Shown here: in pieces, positions 1-9,381 of the stretch
Layout of the letters: each line of letters opens with the position of its first letter
Numbering within the stretch: position 1 is the first letter of the stretch
NCBI GenBank assembly: GCA_964551305.1
Contig: CAZKBT010000019.1
Location: 1-51,228, forward strand
Source: JBAZDC01 sp041654595
Lineage (GTDB): Bacteria; Pseudomonadota; Gammaproteobacteria; Burkholderiales; Burkholderiaceae_B
Direction: 5' to 3'
Length of the DNA stretch: 51,228 nt
Made by a program: the position numbers and the translations under genes
The notes under the pieces: generated by a model
Told to the model about the DNA's origin: nothing
The model's database searches: none
Seen by the model: only the letters and a program-made list of their open reading frames with translations

Positions 1-2209
1 CGCGCCGATATCCACCACGTTGCTGCCGGGCGCCAGACCGTTCAGGTGGAGCTGGCGCGCCGTGCTCGTGAGCAGCGCGCCCGTTATCTGCAGCGTGCCC
101 GCGTCCAAGCTCACCGCGCCGCCGGCCGCGCCCAGGTTGCTGTTGTTGGCCACGCGCACCGTGCCGCCGCCAGAGACATGCGTGCCGCCCTGGTAAAAAT
201 TAATGCCGCTCAGCGTCAAAGCGCCCGCGCCCAGCTGCGCAACCTGGCCGGTGCCGCTGATCACCACGCCCACGCTCACATCATCGCTGCGGTTAAAACC
301 CAGCCAGGTGTTGTTGACCACCGAGCCGGACGGCGACAGCGCCCCGCTCACGCCGCCTTCGCCCACCTGCAGCCCGCCCGCGTTGGCGATGATGGTCCCG
401 CCCAGATGCGAAGCCGCCTCCGTCAGCACCACCCGGCCCACGCCGGTCGTCGTCAGACCGCCCGAGCCCGATATCGTCCCGGTCAGGCGCAAGGCTTTGT
501 CCGCGTCGCCGCCCAGGTCCAGGTCCAACGCGCCGCCGCCTATCGTCATCAAGAATTGCCGATCCAGATCCTGACTGGCCGCCGCCCCCGCATTGCGATA
601 GGCCAGGACGCCGCCGGACTCGAAGGTAATCAGCGGACTCACGCCGCTCAAGTTCGCATCGCTGCCGATTTGCAGGGCGCCGCCCACGATCGTCACCCCG
701 CCTTCATAGGTATGGGTCGTGTCCGTCAACACCAGCGTGCCCGCGCCGCGCTTGCGCAACTGCCCCACCCCGCTGATCTGACCGTCCAGGCTGATCACCC
801 GATCGGCCTGGACGACATCGAACCAACCATGGTTGAAACCCAATACGACGTCACGCGCGATCGCCTCGAATTCGGGATCCGGCCCGCCGGTGATTTCCAG
901 CGCTCCGCCGTCCAGCGTGATCCGCGTCCCCGCCGCCCCCAGGTTCGCGTCCTTGGAAATCGACAAGGCTCCGCCGGTGACACTCGTGCCGCCCGCATAG
1001 GTGTTGGTGCCGGTCAGCGTCAAGCGACCCGATCCCGATTTACGCAACTCGCCCAGGCCATCGATCGTCTGCGTGGCCGTCACGGTATTGGCGACGCTAT
1101 CGATGTGCAGCACGCCAAAGGCATTGCCCAAGGATACGGCCCGATCCAACACCGTAAAATCCGTCGCGTTCACGCGCAGCGTGGCCGAATCCAGCTCCAA
1201 TCCGGCGCCCGCCTGGCCCAGGTTGGCGTGCTGCGTGACCACCACCGTGCCCCCGCCGACGCGCGTGCCGCCTTCGTAACTGTTGATGCCGGTCAGCGTC
1301 AGGGTGTTGGCGCCGAGTTTTTCCACCTTGCCGATGCCCGAGATCACCCCGCCATAGGTCTGCGCGCCCGTGCGCGAGAACGTCAGCCCGTCGGCATGGT
1401 TCAGCGCCACGTCCCCGGTCAGGCTGCCCACCGCCCCGCCATTGCCTATTTGCAGGCCGCCCGCGTTGCTCACGATGGTGCCGCCTAGATGCGAGGCATT
1501 GCCGGCCACGATCACCCGGCCCGCGCCCTGGATCGTCAAGCCGCCGTTCCCTGCCGTCACCTGATGACCCGCGCCCGCCGACACGTCCTGCAGCACCAGC
1601 GTCTTGTCCGCATCGCCGCCCAGGTCCACGTCCAGCGTGGCCGCCTGGTTCAGCACCAGGCGCCGGTCCAGCGTCTGCGTGGCCGCCGCCCCGGCATCGT
1701 GGTACGACAACTGCCCGCCCCCGAACGTCACCGTCTTGGCCGTCACCGTCGAGGCATCGCCCAGATTGCCATCCTTGCGAATCGACAAAACACCGCCATC
1801 AAGCGACGTGGTGCTGACGTACGTATTGTCCGCCGTCAGCACCAGCGTACCCGCGCCCTGTTTGATCAAGCCAGCGCCGCTCACCAGACCGTCCCACGTC
1901 AACTGCTGGCCACCGACCACCTCCACACCCGCCCAGGGGGAGTTCAGGATCAGCGCGCGCGTGCTCGAGAACGCCGTCGCCCCCGTGACCGCCAACGCAC
2001 TACCACCGCTCAGGCTTAGCGCCGTGCCGGCCAGGCCCAGGTTCTCGTCGCGCGAAATGGATAGCCTGCCTGCTTGCACTATCGTGCCGCCCTGATATGT
2101 ATTGACACCGCTGAGCACCAGCCTGCCGCCATCCGTCTTCCTTAATTCTCCTGTTCCGCCGACCTCCCCCTCGAACTCCACAATGCGCCCAGAGTCGATA
2201 CGGAAGCTT

Positions 2210-2218
2210 CCCCCCCCC
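2210..2218 (-). repeat. Homopolymer of nine G (coding strand) inside the autotransporter gene
   Basis: The plus strand reads nine C between CTT and GC. On the coding strand the codons are AGC GGG GGG GGG AAG, which leads out of frame. With eight or eleven G the reading becomes GGA AGC TTC CGT and enters the long open beta-helix frame. It is the longest single-base run noticed in the window. Such tracts switch surface genes by slipped-strand mispairing in several pathogens, including Bordetella; a sequencing or assembly error is the alternative. Confidence 0.8.
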
Positions 2219-2890
2219 GCTTTCCAACACCATTTGACGTGACGTGACCATATCATCGGTGACATATAGCGTTCCATCATCCAACGTCAACGTGCCGGAC
2301 ACATCGCCCAGGCTCGCGTCCTCAGCGATCACAAGCGACCCGCCCCCGATCGTCCAAGGCGTCACTTCGCTCGTCGCGCCTGATAAAGTCCAAGCGCTGG
2401 ACCCCGTTTTTTCGAAGGTTTCAAAACCTATGAATTGCTTGTTGACATCGTCAGACGCCGATATCTGGTCAACGGCGAACGTGCTGTTCGTAGACCCGCC
2501 CAGGCGCAGGACATCGCCGCCGCCCGAACCCGCCCAGACACGCCCCTGGATGTCGGAAGTCGAATGCAGTTCCAGTATGTTCTGGTTTGCGCCGACGTTG
2601 CTCTGGAAATAGATGGCGTCGGCCTGCTCGTCAAGCGCTGCGTTGAATCCGCCTGCGATAGTACCTACGTTGATGATATGCAAGCCGCCGCCCGCCGGCC
2701 CCACGATACCCGCGCCGCCCGTGCTCAACGTGGTACGCGTTCCTCCTTTTCCTGAACGGTCGCCGACAGCCCCTTCGCCTGCGCCGCCGCGCCCTCCTAA
2801 CCCCTCAAAACCACCAACCCCGCCATTGCCTCCCCTGATCGTGCCCATGTTGTTCAAGGTCACAAGACCATTGCCGAGAATTATGCCTGC

Positions 2891-2917
2891 GCCACCGCCA
2901 CCGCCACCGCCACCGCC
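2891..2917. repeat. GCCACC hexamer repeat, four and a half units, coding poly-glycine
   Basis: Four tandem GCCACC units plus GCC lie in the glycine-rich N-terminal segment of the autotransporter, where they encode consecutive glycines on the minus strand. A second, shorter run of the same hexamer is at about 3114-3135. Gain or loss of a unit would add or remove two glycines without changing the frame. Confidence 0.7.
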
Positions 2918-3454
2918 CGCACTATTGCCCCCTTTTCCTCCCCGTACATCAGCCGAGTTGCTGATCAAATCATATGCGCCTGTGAACCTTATCCCCGCAC
3001 CACCACCACCAGCACCAATACCCATCAAAGCGGCACCCGCGCCGCCATCGCCAAAGAATACCAATCCTGAGATGGAGTAAGTAGCGCCGGATCCAGCCAC
3101 GACATCACCGGTCCCGCCACCGCCACCGCCACCGCCAGTAATACCGGCTACTCCTGCTTGACCTATCTGTCCCCCCGCGCCACCGTTTCCACTAGAACCA
3201 TCCCCGCCACGACCACCCGGACCTGCCGGATCGCCTGCTTGCCAACCGGCTCCTGTATCTTCTTCGTTCGCATACCCTGCTCCGTACCCGCCATCCCCGC
3301 CCGCCACCGCCGTATCCACGGCCAGCGCCAGCAACGATGCGGCCACGATGCCTGACACCGCGCCGCCGCGCTTGCCTTGGCGGCGGGTAAGTTCGCTGGC
3401 CACTTGGTAGATCCCCAGAGCACGGTTGAAAACGACGCGATAGATATGGTTCAT

Positions 3455-4032
3455 GGAAAACTCATCCAGCCAAGTTACGAAAAAATCACAGAAAGCAATG
3501 CCGTTCGCGGTTCAATGCCGCTTTCGACGATCACGCATGAAATACCCTTAACGGAAAAACCACCCCATCGGGGGAGGATAAAGCAAAGACTTTTCAAGTT
3601 AACAATTGATTCAAATAGATACATTAAGGGGAACGAGAGGGACGGGGATTTCCCTTCTTGACAAGGCGCATGCGGCTTGCAAAAGATAAATTTGCTTTTT
3701 CCCATGCGAAAAAAGCGCCGCGCGGCAGCGCATTCTGCATCTAAGAAACCATATATTCAGAAAGTCGGGCTTCGCTTCCACCGATGGGATCGCGCTTCGT
3801 TTTCGGTATTCGGCGTTTCATTTACGGCATTCCAGCAACATTTTCGACGCTCGATATCGACATCAAAATTGATAGAACAGCATTATTTATGCTTGTTTTC
3901 ATCAATTTCGATTGTTGTAATTTCTTCGATCACGGGCGGAACCCGCCATCCGAATAAATCGCTCCAGGACTGGAAATAGCGCATGCCGACCGATTATGAT
4001 TAGCCATAAGAACCCGAGCGCTTGCTTTTTCC
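3455..4032. other. Intergenic region between the divergent autotransporter and hydrolase genes
   Basis: About 580 bases without a credible gene, visibly richer in A+T than the flanks, especially near 3585-3650 and 3835-3960. It must hold the promoter of the minus-strand autotransporter and that of the plus-strand hydrolase. TATGAT at 3995-4000 is a possible -10 for the hydrolase, but no good -35 was found. Short ORFs here have no recognisable product. Confidence 0.5.
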
Positions 4033-4893
4033 ATGGCCATCCGACGACGTCCCATCCTGCTGGCTTCCCTCTGCCTGGCGCTTGCCGCGCTGGCGGGCGG
4101 CTATGCCTGGCTGGATCGCTGGCAACGAGCCGTCATTTTTTCCATCGAGCTGGGCGAGGCTCCCTGGTGGCGCAACGCCCCCGCCGGCACGGAAGAGTTC
4201 GACATCATCCTGCCCAACGGCGACGCGGTTCGCGCCTGGTACCTGGCCCGACAGGGGGATCCCAAGGCGCCCGCCGTGCTCTACCTGCACGGCTCGCGCT
4301 GGAACCTGAACAGCAGCGTGTTCCGAATGGAGCGCTGGGCGCGCATGGGCTATTCGGTGCTTGCCGTGGACTACCGGGGATTCGGCGAATCCACGCAACG
4401 GCTGCCCTCCCAGAACAGCGCGATCGAGGACGCGAAGGCCGCGCTGGCGCAGCTGGCCCAGCGACAGCCCGACCCGTCGCTGCGGTTCATCTACGGCCAC
4501 AGCCTGGGCGGCGCGATCGCCGTCGCGCTGGCCTCGCAGGCGGACCAGACGCAGTTTTCCGGTTTGATACTCGAATCGACGTTCACCAGCGTCAAGGACA
4601 TGCTGGCAAGCAGCCGCTGGTCCCGCATCCCCGGCCTGTCCCTTTTGATCACGCAGCCTTTCGATTCACTGGCCGCCATCGGAAAGATAGAGAATCCGAT
4701 CCTGCTGCTGCACGGGACGGGCGATCGCGTGGTGCCCCCCGAAATGAGCGACGCGCTGCAAGCCGCCGCCCGGCCGGGAACACGGCTGCTGAAGATCGAA
4801 GGGGGATCGCACTCGGGCTCGAGCAACGATCCACGATACCAGCAAGCCGTCCAGTCTTTCATACGCGACGCGAGCGCCGCCGCGCGCGGATAA
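4033..4893 (+). CDS. Membrane-anchored alpha/beta hydrolase
   Basis: Protein of 286 residues with an N-terminal hydrophobic helix (about residues 8-26) that probably anchors it in the inner membrane or acts as an uncleaved signal. The alpha/beta hydrolase fold is clear: an HG motif near residue 86, nucleophile motif GHSLGG with Ser157, acid Asp231 in HGTGDRVVP, and His260 in GGSHS. It resembles the Bem46/YfhR group of serine hydrolases; the substrate is unknown. Length and triad order are complete. A longer overlapping frame at 3996 is a shadow. It is followed at once by the transposase remnant at 4922, so it is probably monocistronic. Confidence 0.85.
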   Translation: MAIRRRPILLASLCLALAALAGGYAWLDRWQRAVIFSIELGEAPWWRNAPAGTEEFDIILPNGDAVRAWYLARQGDPKAPAVLYLHGSRWNLNSSVFRMERWARMGYSVLAVDYRGFGESTQRLPSQNSAIEDAKAALAQLAQRQPDPSLRFIYGHSLGGAIAVALASQADQTQFSGLILESTFTSVKDMLASSRWSRIPGLSLLITQPFDSLAAIGKIENPILLLHGTGDRVVPPEMSDALQAAARPGTRLLKIEGGSHSGSSNDPRYQQAVQSFIRDASAAARG

Positions 4894-4921
4894 CCGCGCC
4901 ACTGGAATCGGGCGAGAACTA

Positions 4922-5191
4922 CCATCCCTGGCCGCGCAGCGACGCAGGCAGGCGATCATCGATGACATGAATGCGCTGGATTATGCGCGGAATGAAGGAC
5001 TGGAAAAAGGGCTTGAACAAGGGCTGGAAAAAGGCAAGGCAGCCTTGCTCGGCGGGCTCTTGACGCACAAGTTCGGGCCGCTTCCCGCAGCCATGCAACA
5101 GCGGCTCGCATCCGCGTCCGCCCGGGATCTGGATGCCTGGGCGCTGAACCTTCTGAACGCCCAGCGCCCGGAAGACGTATTCCGCTGCTAG
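4922..5191 (+). pseudogene. C-terminal remnant of an Rpn-family recombination-promoting nuclease/transposase
   Basis: From ATG 4967 the frame encodes 74 residues. The same frame is open upstream to about 4922 and reads like the family too (AAQRRRQAIIDDMNALDYAR). The sequence matches the tail of Rpn/DUF4351-type proteins: repeated GLEKG units, then a LLTHKFGPLP element and a closing LDAWALNLLNA segment. The N-terminal PD-(D/E)XK nuclease domain, some 200 residues, is absent because the hydrolase gene ends at 4893. It is therefore a truncated relic, unless the short ATG-initiated product is made as an internal-start domain, as has been described for Rpn genes. Confidence 0.55.
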
Positions 5192-5739
5192 TCCGGCTCC
5201 CTGCCGTCACGTGAATACCGCCCATGCGCGGGCGCGCGCCTGACGAATCACCACCACTAAGTAAAAACCCTGATATCCCGATCGGGCGCTCGATGCCGCC
5301 GGCTCCGCCTATGGTTTATCCCTATTTGCCATGTTTTGAACGAAAACGGGATCGCCATAACCCTGCCTGCTGCTAAAGTAGCTTTGACGACTGCTCCCCC
5401 AATGAAGCGCCATCCCTTGGATAGCCGCCGCCCTTGTTTGCTTGGCCGGATGATTTCGGAAATACCCGCATTTTGACTGGCTTATCCAGTATTTGCTTCG
5501 CTTTACCGTGCAAATCTTCTGTGGCAACCTACCGCACCTCGATCAATATCGGAAATAAATTCGGCGGCACGCATGCGTAACTATCGATCCCTGATGTCCT
5601 GGAAACCTTCGTCGGTTATTACGTGCTATCCCTATTTCTATTTCTACGCCACGCCTGCATAATCCCTATAAGCTTGCGTTGTCTGTCTGGTCAGGCTTAC
5701 GCGTAGCAGTCACCGTTACTGATCCAGGAGCCCTATTCG
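5192..5739. other. Intergenic region before the D-cysteine desulfhydrase gene
   Basis: About 550 bases with no supported gene. A minus-strand ORF of 72 codons at 5309-5527 has no family resemblance and no clear ribosome site. The promoter of the downstream operon must be in the last 100 bases, which are rich in T and A near 5620-5675, but no convincing -35/-10 pair was found. CCAGGAG at about 5724-5730 is the ribosome site of the next gene. Confidence 0.5.
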
Positions 5740-6738
5740 ATGCACCTCGCTTTGTACCCGCGCATTCGCCTCGGCCATTTTCCAACGCCGCTGGAATTCC
5801 TGCCCAGGCTCAGCAGCCACCTGGGCGGACCGAGCATTTACATCAAGCGTGACGACTGTACGGGGCTGGCCACCGGCGGAAACAAAACCCGCAAGCTCGA
5901 ATTCCTGGTCGCCGACGCGCTGGCCCAAGGGGCCGACACCTTGATTACGCAAGGCGCGGTGCAATCCAACCACGTGCGGCAAACCGTCGCGGCGGCCGGC
6001 AAGGTCGGGCTGCACTGCAAGGCCCTGCTCGAAGAACGCATCAGCGACGCCACCGAAGAATACGCCCAGTCGGGCAACGTCCTGCTCGACCGGATATTGG
6101 GCGGCGACATCGCGGGCCGCTTGCCGGCGGGCGCCAATATGCAGCAGGCCATGGAAGAACTGGCGCGTCAACTGCGCGCCGACGGCCGCAAGCCCTACGT
6201 CATTCCCGGCGGCGGCTCGAATCCGATCGGCGCGCTGGGCTACGTGGCGTGCGCGCAAGAATTGCTGAACCAGTCGTTCGAAGCGGGCTTGCGCATCGAC
6301 CATATCGTGCATGCCACCGGCAGCACCGGCACGCAAGCGGGCCTGGTCGTCGGCCTGCGCGCCGCCAACAGCGGCATTCCGGTTTACGGGATCAGCGTTC
6401 GCGCCGCCAAGCAGCAACAGGAAGAAAACGTCTGGAAGCTGGTGCAATTCACCCTGGACTACATGGGCTTGCCCTCGTCCAGCGTCGACCGCGCCGACGT
6501 CGTCGCCGATTCCGACTTCGTCGGCCCGGGCTATGGCCGGCCTACGGATTCCATGCTCGAGGCCGTCGAATTGCTGGCCCGCCAGGAAGGCATACTGCTG
6601 GACCCGGTGTATTCCGGCAAAGGCATGGCGGGGCTGATCGCTTTGATACGCCAAGGTTATTTCAAGAAGGACGACAACGTCGTCTTTATCCATACAGGTG
6701 GTGCGGTAGGCCTATTCGGCTACCGGCATCTGTTTTAA
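5740..6738 (+). CDS. dcyD: D-cysteine desulfhydrase / ACC deaminase-like PLP enzyme
   Basis: PLP-dependent enzyme of 332 residues from the tryptophan synthase beta-like fold type II. D-cysteine desulfhydrases convert D-cysteine to pyruvate, H2S and ammonia. Seen: IKRDD, the PLP lysine Lys49 in GGNKTRKLEFL, QSNHVRQT, the phosphate-binding GSTGTQAGL loop and the end LDPVYSGKGMAGLI. These match enterobacterial DcyD closely along the whole length. The gene is followed by a polar amino-acid ABC transporter, the same association as dcyD with the cystine transporter genes in E. coli. ATG 5740 has the ribosome site CAGGAG. Whether the true substrate is D-cysteine or another D-amino acid cannot be read from sequence. 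Confidence 0.85.
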   Translation: MHLALYPRIRLGHFPTPLEFLPRLSSHLGGPSIYIKRDDCTGLATGGNKTRKLEFLVADALAQGADTLITQGAVQSNHVRQTVAAAGKVGLHCKALLEERISDATEEYAQSGNVLLDRILGGDIAGRLPAGANMQQAMEELARQLRADGRKPYVIPGGGSNPIGALGYVACAQELLNQSFEAGLRIDHIVHATGSTGTQAGLVVGLRAANSGIPVYGISVRAAKQQQEENVWKLVQFTLDYMGLPSSSVDRADVVADSDFVGPGYGRPTDSMLEAVELLARQEGILLDPVYSGKGMAGLIALIRQGYFKKDDNVVFIHTGGAVGLFGYRHLF

Positions 6739-6872
6739 AGAGGGGGCCGACCCAGCCGCCTCATTTAAAAATCGACGGTTTACCAAACCGTCATTCGCAG
6801 AAGCCACCGGCCCTCCGGGACCGGGAAACACAACTGGGCGATGTCCGTTTCGCCCGACAAGGAGATACAACA

Positions 6873-7778
6873 ATGAAGAAATCAGCTGTAAGTTTGATGG
6901 CAGCCATGATGATGATGGCAATCGCGGCACCCAGCCATGCTCAGCAAAGCCGTCTGGAAAAGATCAAATCCACGGGCGAAATCGCCATCGGACACCGCGA
7001 CGCCTCCATCCCGTTTTCTTATCTGGATGACAATCAAAAGCCGATCGGTTATTCGATGGATATCTGCTACAAGGTTGTTGACTCCTTGAAGGAAAAGCTG
7101 AACCTGCCCGACCTGAAGATCAAGCTGGTGCCGGTCACGTCCTCGACTCGTATCCCCTTGGTGGCGAACGGCACCGTGGACCTCACTTGCGGCTCGGCCA
7201 CGAACAACGTCGAACGCCAAGCCCAAGTCACGTTCGCGCCTACCACCTTCATTACCGCCACGCGCTTCACCGCCAAGAAAAGCTCGAACATCAACAAGCT
7301 CGAAGACTTGAAAGGCAAGACGGTGATCTCGACCGCTGGCACCAGCAACATCCGTTGGCTGACCGGCGTCAACGAGTCGGAAAAACTGGGCATGAACATC
7401 ATTCCCGCCAAGGACCATGCCGAAGCCTTCCTGACCGTGAACAACGGCCGCGCCGCCGCCTTCTTCATGGACGACATCCTGCTGGCAGGCCTGGTCGCCA
7501 CGTCGCATAAACCCGATGAGTGGATGATCAGCAAGGACGCCTATACCGTGGAGCCCTACGCCATCATCGAGCCCAAGAACGACCCCGACTTCAAGAAAGC
7601 CGTGGATGACGCCATCATCACCGCCATGAAGGACGGCTCGCTCGATCAGCTCTACAAGAAATGGTTCGAGTCCCCGATTCCTCCCAAGAACGTCAACTTG
7701 AACTGGCCCATGACCGATCAGCTCAAGAAAATCTTCGAGAATCCGACCGACTCGCCCAATCCTGACGACTATAAATAA
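6873..7778 (+). CDS. gltI: Glutamate/aspartate-type ABC transporter, periplasmic binding protein
   Basis: Periplasmic solute-binding protein of 301 residues. The signal peptide ends APSHA-QQ near residue 22. The body matches the GltI/family 3 binding proteins: TGEIAIGHRDASIPFSY at the start, DLTCGSATNN, then DLKGKTVISTAGT and the FFMDDILLAG segment. ATG 6873 is preceded by a strong ribosome site AAGGAGAT; a longer frame from 6249 is only the shadow of the upstream gene. It is the first gene of a binding protein-permease-permease-ATPase set and is separated from the permeases by a large hairpin (7818-7880), which usually keeps binding-protein mRNA abundant. Acidic amino acids are the likely ligands; cysteine-type ligands remain possible given the enzyme upstream. 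Confidence 0.85.
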   Translation: MKKSAVSLMAAMMMMAIAAPSHAQQSRLEKIKSTGEIAIGHRDASIPFSYLDDNQKPIGYSMDICYKVVDSLKEKLNLPDLKIKLVPVTSSTRIPLVANGTVDLTCGSATNNVERQAQVTFAPTTFITATRFTAKKSSNINKLEDLKGKTVISTAGTSNIRWLTGVNESEKLGMNIIPAKDHAEAFLTVNNGRAAAFFMDDILLAGLVATSHKPDEWMISKDAYTVEPYAIIEPKNDPDFKKAVDDAIITAMKDGSLDQLYKKWFESPIPPKNVNLNWPMTDQLKKIFENPTDSPNPDDYK

Positions 7779-7817
7779 ATCGTCTGTGGCTGACCTGACG
7801 TAAAAAGACGGCATATC

Positions 7818-7880
7818 GCCGGAAGCGAAACCCTGTCAACACCGTTTGCGATGCAAACAGGGTTTCGCTGCTCGTCCGGC
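7818..7880 (+). promoter_or_regulatory. Large stem-loop between binding-protein and permease genes
   Basis: AGCGAAACCCTGT (7824-7836) pairs perfectly with ACAGGGTTTCGCT (7857-7869). The stem is extended by GCCGGA (7818-7823) against TCCGGC (7875-7880) across a small bulge. A competing inner hairpin is GTTTGC-GAT-GCAAAC (7844-7858). There is no U-run, so it is better read as an mRNA-stabilising or partial-termination element giving more binding protein than permease than as a full terminator. Confidence 0.65.
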
Positions 7881-7900
7881 GGCATCTTCTGGAGAAGCTT

Positions 7901-8659
7901 ATGAATTACAACTGGAACTGGTCCATTTTTCTGGATCAGGCACCAGGCGGCGGCACGTACCTGACCACGCTGCTGAACGGTCTGGCGTGGACGGTAAGCA
8001 CCGCCGTGCTGTCCTGGATATTGGCATTGACGGTGGGCATCGTCATCGGCGTCGCGCGCACGGTGGAGAATGTCTGGGTCCGCCGGATCGGCACGGTCTA
8101 TGTGGAGCTATTCAGAAATATTCCGCTGCTGGTGCAGATGTTCCTGTGGTACTTCGTGATGCCCGAACTCGTGCCGGCCAGTCTAGGAAATGCCATCAAG
8201 CAAATCGCGCCGCCCTGGGGCATCTTCGTTCCCGCCGTGCTTTGCCTGGGGTTCTTCACCGCGTCGCGTATCGCCGAGCAAGTGCGCGCCGGCATACAAT
8301 CCCTGCCGCGCGGCCAGAACATGGCCGGCACCGCGCTGGGAATGCGCCCGGCCCAAGTCTACCGCTACGTTCTGTTGCCCACGACGTTCCGGATCATCCT
8401 TCCTCCGCTGACCTCGGAACTGCTCAACCTGATCAAGAATACCTCCATCGCCTTCACGATAGGACTGCTGGAGCTGGTCGGCGCGGCGCGCTCGATGCAA
8501 GAGTTCAGCTTCCAGGTCTTCGAGGCCTTCGCGGCCGCCACGTTGTTGTATTTGCTGCTGAATCTGGTAGTGGTGCGGATGATGCTGATGATAGAACGCA
8601 AATTTGCCGTACCCGGGCTTGCCGGCGCATCGACAACCACCACGGAGGTGCTGAAATGA
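7901..8659 (+). CDS. gltJ: Polar amino-acid ABC transporter permease, GltJ-like
   Basis: Inner-membrane permease of 252 residues of the HisM/GltJ family. Several hydrophobic helices are visible. The cytoplasmic EAA loop, which contacts the ATPase, reads EQVRAGIQSLPRGQNMAGTALG around residues 125-145. ATG 7901 follows the ribosome site TGGAGAAGC. The stop codon overlaps the next permease start (ATGA at 8656-8659), which shows translational coupling of the two permeases that form the heterodimeric channel. Confidence 0.87.
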   Translation: MNYNWNWSIFLDQAPGGGTYLTTLLNGLAWTVSTAVLSWILALTVGIVIGVARTVENVWVRRIGTVYVELFRNIPLLVQMFLWYFVMPELVPASLGNAIKQIAPPWGIFVPAVLCLGFFTASRIAEQVRAGIQSLPRGQNMAGTALGMRPAQVYRYVLLPTTFRIILPPLTSELLNLIKNTSIAFTIGLLELVGAARSMQEFSFQVFEAFAAATLLYLLLNLVVVRMMLMIERKFAVPGLAGASTTTTEVLK

Positions 8660-9345
8660 ACGGCTTTGATTTCGACGTTATCGAGCGTTCGATAAGCTAC
8701 CTGTTTCGCGACGGCATGGCTTTTACGCTGAAGCTCACCTTTCTCGCCGCCGTGGGCGGCCTGATTTTCGGCACGCTGCTGGCGCTTTGCCGCCTGTCCA
8801 GCATCAAGATCCTGTCCACCGCGGCCGCCACGTACGTGAACTTGCTGCGCGCGCTGCCGCTGCTGCTCGTGATTTTCTGGTTCTATTTCCTGGTTCCCTA
8901 CGTGGGCGCATGGTTGACCGGAGCCAGCCGCCCCATCGCGGTCGGGGGGTTCACTTCGGCGCTGATCACCTTCGCCCTGTTCGAAGCCGCCTATTTCTGC
9001 GAAATCATGCGCGCCGGCATACAGTCCATCCCACGGGGGCAACTGGCCGCGGGCTATGCGCTGGGCTTCAGCTATTGGCAGGTCATGTGGAACATCGTGC
9101 TTCCCCAGGCATTCCGCAATATGACGCCGGTTTTGCTGACGCAGACGATCGTGCTGTTCCAGGACACGTCCCTGGTCTACGTGCTCTCCTTGACCGACTT
9201 CCTCGGCGCCGCCACGAAAGTCGCTCAACGCGACGGCCGCCTGGTCGAAATGTATTTGTTCGTGGCGGTCGTCTATTTGATCATCTGCTACGTGGCCTCG
9301 ACGGCTGTGCGCTATTTGCAGCACCGAACCCGCATCGTTCGCTGA
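8656..9345 (+). CDS. gltK: Polar amino-acid ABC transporter permease, GltK-like
   Basis: Second permease, 229 residues, same family as the preceding gene. The EAA loop is EIMRAGIQSIPRGQLAAGYALG. The N-terminal FTLKLTFLAAVGGLIFGTLL helix is typical of HisQ/HisM-type permeases. The start at 8656 overlaps the upstream stop by four bases and has GGAGG about nine bases before it. The longer frame reaching back to 7846 is a shadow of gltJ. The ATPase gene follows after 36 bases. Confidence 0.87.
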   Translation: MNGFDFDVIERSISYLFRDGMAFTLKLTFLAAVGGLIFGTLLALCRLSSIKILSTAAATYVNLLRALPLLLVIFWFYFLVPYVGAWLTGASRPIAVGGFTSALITFALFEAAYFCEIMRAGIQSIPRGQLAAGYALGFSYWQVMWNIVLPQAFRNMTPVLLTQTIVLFQDTSLVYVLSLTDFLGAATKVAQRDGRLVEMYLFVAVVYLIICYVASTAVRYLQHRTRIVR

Positions 9346-9381
9346 ATCGAACCCTCGGAAACCGGACTTCAGGAATTAAAC

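Larger units (their letters stand above)
1..3454 (-). pseudogene. Large autotransporter adhesin, frame broken at a G9 tract (phase-variable or decayed), C-terminus beyond window
   Basis: Secreted or surface passenger of a type V autotransporter. The reading frame starts at 3454 with an extended signal peptide region (MNHIYRVVFNRALGIYQVAS), a hydrophobic stretch and a likely signal-peptidase site near residue 51. A very glycine-rich segment (about residues 52-240) follows, then beta-helix sequence. The first frame is open to 2000, but after nine G (2218-2210) it turns into non-passenger, Arg-rich sequence. The next frame is open from 2220 to base 1 with no stop. It encodes many repeats of the autotransporter-associated beta-strand type (TLTLTGTNTYAGGTSV-like units, each followed by ALSISKDANLG-like units). 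The two halves belong together: eight or eleven G would join them. No beta-barrel lies in the window, so the gene continues to the left. GGATGAG upstream of the ATG is a plausible ribosome site. Confidence 0.85.

Noticed and set aside
46..2095. Long plus-strand ORFs (480, 176 and 163 codons among others)
   Set aside because: They are antisense to the autotransporter. The minus-strand frame encodes regular beta-helix repeats, while the plus-strand products are Arg/Ala/Gln-rich and match no family.
1..3300. Repetitive sequence that might suggest a CRISPR array or satellite
   Set aside because: The repeats are degenerate, of varying spacing and in coding frame. They are protein repeats of the passenger.
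5309..5527. Minus-strand ORF of 72 codons
   Set aside because: No ribosome site, no family resemblance, and composition typical of intergenic DNA.
6249..6872. N-terminal extension of the GltI-like protein
   Set aside because: This part is a shadow of dcyD; a strong ribosome site and signal peptide fix the start at 6873.
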